Shown in pieces: positions 18,408-21,553 of a DNA stretch of 21,553 bases. Under the pieces are notes generated by a model. That model was not told where the DNA came from and did not search any database. It worked only from the letters and a program-made list of their open reading frames with translations. This stretch comes from CAZOVB01 sp964583095. GTDB lineage: Bacteria > Planctomycetota > Phycisphaerae > SM23-33. Within the stretch, counting starts at the first letter, position 1. Each line of letters begins with the position of its first letter. The DNA lies in assembly GCA_964583095.1 (NCBI GenBank), contig CAZOVB010000073.1:1-21553 (forward strand), given 5' to 3'. Made by a program: the position numbers and the translations under genes.

Positions 18408-18470
18408 AACACCGATACCCAAATGGGTTATGATACGGTGTTATCGAGCGTTTTAATACTCGAAATTTAT
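18408..18470 (+). repeat. Hairpin pair, partial copy 4 of the two-hairpin repeat
   Basis: GTTATCGAGCGTTTTAATAC and the following TCGAAAT repeat the second hairpin of the 2027/5380/8332 element, with one stem change. Its first hairpin is replaced by an unrelated one: AACACCG (18408-18414) with CGGTGTT (18436-18442) around CCC/GGG. Confidence 0.65.
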
Positions 18471-18487
18471 CAACCAAAAATATAAAT

Positions 18488-20272
18488 ATGTATATAGAAA
18501 TAGTTAAAGATAGTGTTAAAAACAGAGGTGAGATAATAAATATATCTGATTTTGGAAAACATAAGTGGACAGAATGTTATATATCTTTATTTCCTTTTGA
18601 TATTAAAATATTAGATTATGTTAAACTTAATAAGACAATAAAAGGGTATAAAGGAAAACATTATTGTCCTATGTTATATATAGACATAGACTTTGATGAT
18701 GATTTAAAAAAATCACACGAATGGACAGCAGAAATAATAAAACGACTTAACTATATATATAAATTGCCTTTAGACCACATTAATATATATTTCTCTGGCG
18801 CAAAAGGCTTTCATATAGGTTTGCATGAAAAAATATTTGGCGGATTAGATTGCAGGGAAGATAATCCACAAAGGATAAAACAGTTTGTAAAAGAAATATT
18901 AGAAGGCATACAGGGGGTTGACTATTCTGTCTATGAACCTCATAGAATATTTAGAGTTGTTAATAGTATTAATAGAAAAACAAACCTATATAAAATACCA
19001 ATAAAACACGATGAATTTTTCAAAGGACTTGATTATATATTAAAAAAAGCAAAAACAAAAAGAAAAAATTTTAAGAAAACACCATCAGATCAAATATATG
19101 TAAACAAAAAATTAAAAACAAAACTACAATCAATAGAAATAAAAGAAGATAACAATATAACAAACACAGAAAATAACAGAGATTTTTTTACACCACCAAC
19201 AGCAGGCGACAGAAACAACAAACTTTATAAACAAACGTGTATGCTGTTCGACAAATCTGATTTTAACAAAGGAACAATAAGTAGTATAATAAAATCTATA
19301 AACAAAGCATCAGAAAAACCATTAAAAACTTTTGAAGTAGAATCTATAATAGAAAGTGCAACACAAAAAACACAAAAAAATAAAAGTAATTTATATGTAG
19401 CAGATATAGCCGGATGGTTTGAGGATTGGTTTGATAATGTTCTTCCAGAAAAAAATAAACTTAATTTGTTTATAAAAGAATGGGATGATTTATTTGAAGG
19501 TGCTTTGCGTGGAAAACTTATGACTATTATTGGATATGGTGGCACAATGAAAAGTCTATTAGCACAAAATATTGTAAGAAAAAACATATTTAAAAATAAT
19601 GCAAGATGCCTATACTCATCAATGGAAATGTCAGCAAGTGAATTAATAAATAGATTTATAGATATGATTGTTGATGATACGGACGATAACGCATCAAGAT
19701 ATTTGAGAAAAATTGCAATGGAAAAAAGTGATGATGTAAAAACAATATACCAGGAAAGAATATCACCATTCTTTTCAGACAAATTACAAATAACACAAAA
19801 CGGTTCTATGATTACCGACAACTATTTAGAATTATATAATAGACTATTAGAAACCGTTGGCAAGACAGATGTGACAGTAGTAGACGGATTAAGCATGATG
19901 GGTGGTAAAGGGACAGAAGTTGAAAAAACTATTAAACACACAGCGGAACTAAAAGATTATGCCAAACAGACTAATCAATTTGTTATTGCTATTGTTCATA
20001 CATCACGTGGAGAAAAGATAACCACAAGGGATGCAAGTCATTTAGCCAGAGGAGGGGAGAAAATACTTGATAATTGTGATTTTTATGTTTATAATAGTAA
20101 AATTGAGAAAGATGATACAATAGATGATGAATTATATCATGATAGGGTACATTGTAGATTGTATGACAAGAGAGGAACAGGACAAAAAATAGATAAAGTT
20201 TTAAAAATAAACAAAATGTTACATCTGGATGAAATATATAAACAAGAGTTTTTTGAAAATTATAATTTGTAA
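18488..20272 (+). CDS. Primase-helicase (AEP-type primase fused to RecA-like helicase)
   Basis: The 594-residue replication enzyme makes primers and unwinds DNA. Its N-terminus is an archaeo-eukaryotic-type primase domain: DIDFDDD (66-72) for metal binding, SGAKGFHIGL (103-112) with the catalytic His109, and RVVNSINRKTNLYKIPI (156-172). A PriCT-like linker domain follows (GDRNNKLYKQTCMLF...TFEVESIIESA, 240-291). The C-terminal ATPase has a Walker A-like GYGGTMKS (349-356), CLYSSMEMSASELINR, Walker B VTVVDGLSM (Asp466) and FVIAIVHTSRGEK (498-510), as in DnaB/RepA-type helicases. The Walker A lacks the usual second Gly before Lys (GGTMKS). It is followed two bases later by the gene at 20275, so both are probably co-translated. 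Confidence 0.88.
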   Translation: MYIEIVKDSVKNRGEIINISDFGKHKWTECYISLFPFDIKILDYVKLNKTIKGYKGKHYCPMLYIDIDFDDDLKKSHEWTAEIIKRLNYIYKLPLDHINIYFSGAKGFHIGLHEKIFGGLDCREDNPQRIKQFVKEILEGIQGVDYSVYEPHRIFRVVNSINRKTNLYKIPIKHDEFFKGLDYILKKAKTKRKNFKKTPSDQIYVNKKLKTKLQSIEIKEDNNITNTENNRDFFTPPTAGDRNNKLYKQTCMLFDKSDFNKGTISSIIKSINKASEKPLKTFEVESIIESATQKTQKNKSNLYVADIAGWFEDWFDNVLPEKNKLNLFIKEWDDLFEGALRGKLMTIIGYGGTMKSLLAQNIVRKNIFKNNARCLYSSMEMSASELINRFIDMIVDDTDDNASRYLRKIAMEKSDDVKTIYQERISPFFSDKLQITQNGSMITDNYLELYNRLLETVGKTDVTVVDGLSMMGGKGTEVEKTIKHTAELKDYAKQTNQFVIAIVHTSRGEKITTRDASHLARGGEKILDNCDFYVYNSKIEKDDTIDDELYHDRVHCRLYDKRGTGQKIDKVLKINKMLHLDEIYKQEFFENYNL

Positions 20273-20274
20273 AC

Positions 20275-20937
20275 ATGAATATTAATCAAGATTTGTTTTT
20301 GTGGGATTGTCTGTCTGAAAAAAATTTAGCACAAAGAAAATATTTTAAAACCGGTTGCGTTGGTGCTGACCGTGAAGATAAAATATGTGACTTAAAAAAA
20401 ACAAAAAGAAATAAAAAGACAGCTATGCAAAAAAAGATAGACAAACAGATAGCAGTTTTTGAAGACAGTTTTTCCTATCATAATATGTTGGTTTTCACAT
20501 CCGGTAAATATAAAAACACAAATATAAAACAGCAAAAGAAAATAATAAACAACAATAAAGAAATCATTATCAAAGGTGTGGCAGATATAATTTCACCAGT
20601 GAAATTTACTTATGGTGATAAAGAATATAATTTTGATGCAGCTATCATTGACTTACAAATAACAAAAAACATAAACAATTTATATGGAGAAATATGCTGG
20701 GCTACACCGCAACATATGAATCATGATTACGCATATTTTTTAAGTGTAATTTTTGACTTACCTTTTGTTTATTGGATATTCGATTATAAAAATAATATTA
20801 ACAGGATGATGCCAAAAATTAATCATATTACAATGAAAAACTATCCTGAAAAACAAAAAGAAAAAATTAAAAATGATTATGAAAAATTATTGTTTAAACT
20901 AAAAAAAATACAAAAAAACTTGTATAATAAAAAATAA
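20275..20937 (+). CDS. Possible PD-(D/E)XK nuclease (220 aa)
   Basis: The middle reads KEIIIKGVADIISPVK (Asp104), then NFDAAIIDLQITKN (Asp126, Gln128), the spacing of Cas4/RecB-like PD-(D/E)XK nucleases, in which GxxDxI is followed by a strand with DxK. Here the Lys position is Gln, so either a variant active site or a non-catalytic relative is present. The C-terminal part has DYAYFLSVIFDLPFVYWIFDY and a basic tail. Its position directly after the primase-helicase supports a role in DNA replication or recombination. Confidence in the family is moderate at best. Confidence 0.5.
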   Translation: MNINQDLFLWDCLSEKNLAQRKYFKTGCVGADREDKICDLKKTKRNKKTAMQKKIDKQIAVFEDSFSYHNMLVFTSGKYKNTNIKQQKKIINNNKEIIIKGVADIISPVKFTYGDKEYNFDAAIIDLQITKNINNLYGEICWATPQHMNHDYAYFLSVIFDLPFVYWIFDYKNNINRMMPKINHITMKNYPEKQKEKIKNDYEKLLFKLKKIQKNLYNKK

Positions 20938-20950
20938 ATATGTATATTTG
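20920..20950 (+). promoter_or_regulatory. Bacteroidota-type promoter
   Basis: TTG (20920-20922), 20 bases, TATATTTG (20943-20950), partly inside the end of the preceding gene. It should start the leader RNA at about 20957. Confidence 0.7.
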
Positions 20951-20956
20951 CATAAA

Positions 20957-21033
20957 TAAGTTAGCAATAAGTTCTGATGGTTTTTTTTGGTTTCCCATCA
21001 GTCGGCTTACCCGCTGCCGAAAAGCGGGTTTTT
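20957..21033 (+). ncRNA. Small RNA or attenuator with terminator
   Basis: Hairpin CTGATGG/CCATCAG (20974-21001) is followed by terminator CCCGCT/AGCGGG (21010-21015 with 21023-21028) and a T run. TCGGC (21002-21006) can pair with GCCGA (21016-21020) instead, which would break the terminator. It is either a stand-alone small RNA of about 75 nt or a leader that controls the gene at 21062. Confidence 0.65.
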
Positions 21034-21061
21034 AAAAATTATTACAAAATAATTAATAAAA

Positions 21062-21274
21062 ATGACAAGAGCAGAAAAAACAAATTATCTAACAATCGCA
21101 CTTGGGTTACAAAAAATAGCTGTAAATAACGAAATTGCAGACAGAATAATTGAAACTTACGAAAAAATACTAAAACTCAAGGGCAAATTTAGCGTGGAAG
21201 ATGCTATTGAAATCGAAAAAAAAATGGATGAAAAATATATAAAAAAGAAATCTAATCGTAAAAAGAATGTGTAA
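21062..21274 (+). CDS. Small helical hypothetical protein (70 aa)
   Basis: This gene is not recognised. MTRAEKTNYLTIALGLQKIAVNNEIADRIIETYEKILKLKGKFSVEDAIEIEKKMDEKYIKKK is almost all helix with a basic tail. It follows the attenuator-like leader, so its expression may be conditional. It precedes the TAACG-type intergenic element. Confidence 0.65.
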   Translation: MTRAEKTNYLTIALGLQKIAVNNEIADRIIETYEKILKLKGKFSVEDAIEIEKKMDEKYIKKKSNRKKNV

Positions 21275-21358
21275 CACCCATTCAATAATAAGGCATAACG
21301 ACCACTTGTAAGGGCATGTTTGCCCAACCGAATTAGTAATAACTTAATTAAAAGAACA
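21275..21358 (+). repeat. Intergenic element with GGGCA/TGCCC hairpin
   Basis: It contains GCATAACGACC after the stop, the perfect hairpin GGGCA-TGTT-TGCCC (21312-21325), and GAATTAGTAATAACTT, which resembles part of the element at 1385-1478. Confidence 0.4.
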
Positions 21359-21553
21359 ATGGATACAAATTACGACAACAGAGATTTAAGAAACGGCAAA
21401 TTGCCTTTACAAATTGTTAGGCAACGTGCTATTGAATGGTGGGAAAGTTTAACCCTTGAAGTTATAGACTTACAAGAAAAATACTACCCATACGCAGGAA
21501 CTCCGCAAAACTTAACTGGCTACCAAATACAACAGATTTGGCAAAAAGAAACT
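21359..21553 (+). CDS. Hypothetical protein, cut by the window end (65 codons seen)
   Basis: MDTNYDNRDLRNGKLPLQIV is followed by RQRAIEWWESLTLEVIDLQEKYYPYAG and then NLTGYQIQQIWQKET. The IEWWxxL...KYYP...LTGxxIxxIW layout resembles short phage proteins from Bacteroidota of unknown function. The frame is open to the last base, so the end is missing. Confidence 0.65.
   Translation, partial: MDTNYDNRDLRNGKLPLQIVRQRAIEWWESLTLEVIDLQEKYYPYAGTPQNLTGYQIQQIWQKET

Overview
The window is an AT-rich (about 30% G+C by eye) accessory segment from the Bacteroidota or one of their phages or mobile elements. The evidence is repeated Bacteroidota-type promoters (TTTG, 19-21 bases, TAnnTTTG), the lack of Shine-Dalgarno sites in front of nearly all genes, and the protein families. 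Nearly every gene lies on the + strand, most are small, and many are unrecognised. A replication initiator, a primase-helicase, a DUF1064 nuclease, an orphan C5 methyltransferase, a RadC-like protein, homing endonucleases and a tmRNA fit the replication/early region of a large temperate or lytic phage. No structural, packaging or integrase gene is present, so a plasmid or other element is not excluded.

Layout. 1-2800: replication initiator carrying two sets of 12-bp iteron-like repeats, then small genes and a DUF1064 nuclease. 2862-5081: a nested insertion. A tnpB-only IS200/IS605-type element on the - strand interrupts a small gene. Its tnpB is itself split, at the first RuvC catalytic motif, by a compact GIY-YIG homing-endonuclease unit on the + strand. 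5080-8400: small genes separated by hairpin-rich intergenic elements, plus an RNA block holding a candidate ncRNA (6039-6168), a tmRNA (6610-7003) with an unusually long tag, and a second candidate ncRNA (7044-7226). All three RNAs are preceded by nearly the same 13-base box. 8443-11024: two unknown genes, then a C5-cytosine methyltransferase broken by a frameshift and by an HNH homing-endonuclease unit through which the methyltransferase frame stays open.

11025-13085 is about 2 kb with a single 94-codon gene. It runs from A/C-rich to G/T-rich on the + strand and holds GTGACAC repeats and two CRP/FNR-like palindromes, so it is an origin or regulatory candidate. 13086-18001 is a module of small genes that share one leader (AACCAAAAA...ATG) and the same operator-promoter unit used at 11830 and 16423. 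18166-21553 carries a zinc-ribbon protein, a primase-helicase, a possible PD-(D/E)XK nuclease, an attenuator-like small RNA and two further small genes, the last cut by the window edge.

How it fits together: the initiator, primase-helicase and nucleases look like a self-contained replication set; the methyltransferase would modify the element's DNA; the tmRNA would rescue ribosomes. The two endonuclease units and the TnpB element are parasites of this genome. The repeated hairpins and cassette-like spacing suggest that the small genes are gained and lost as units. All functional statements rest on motifs read by eye; no search or folding program was run.
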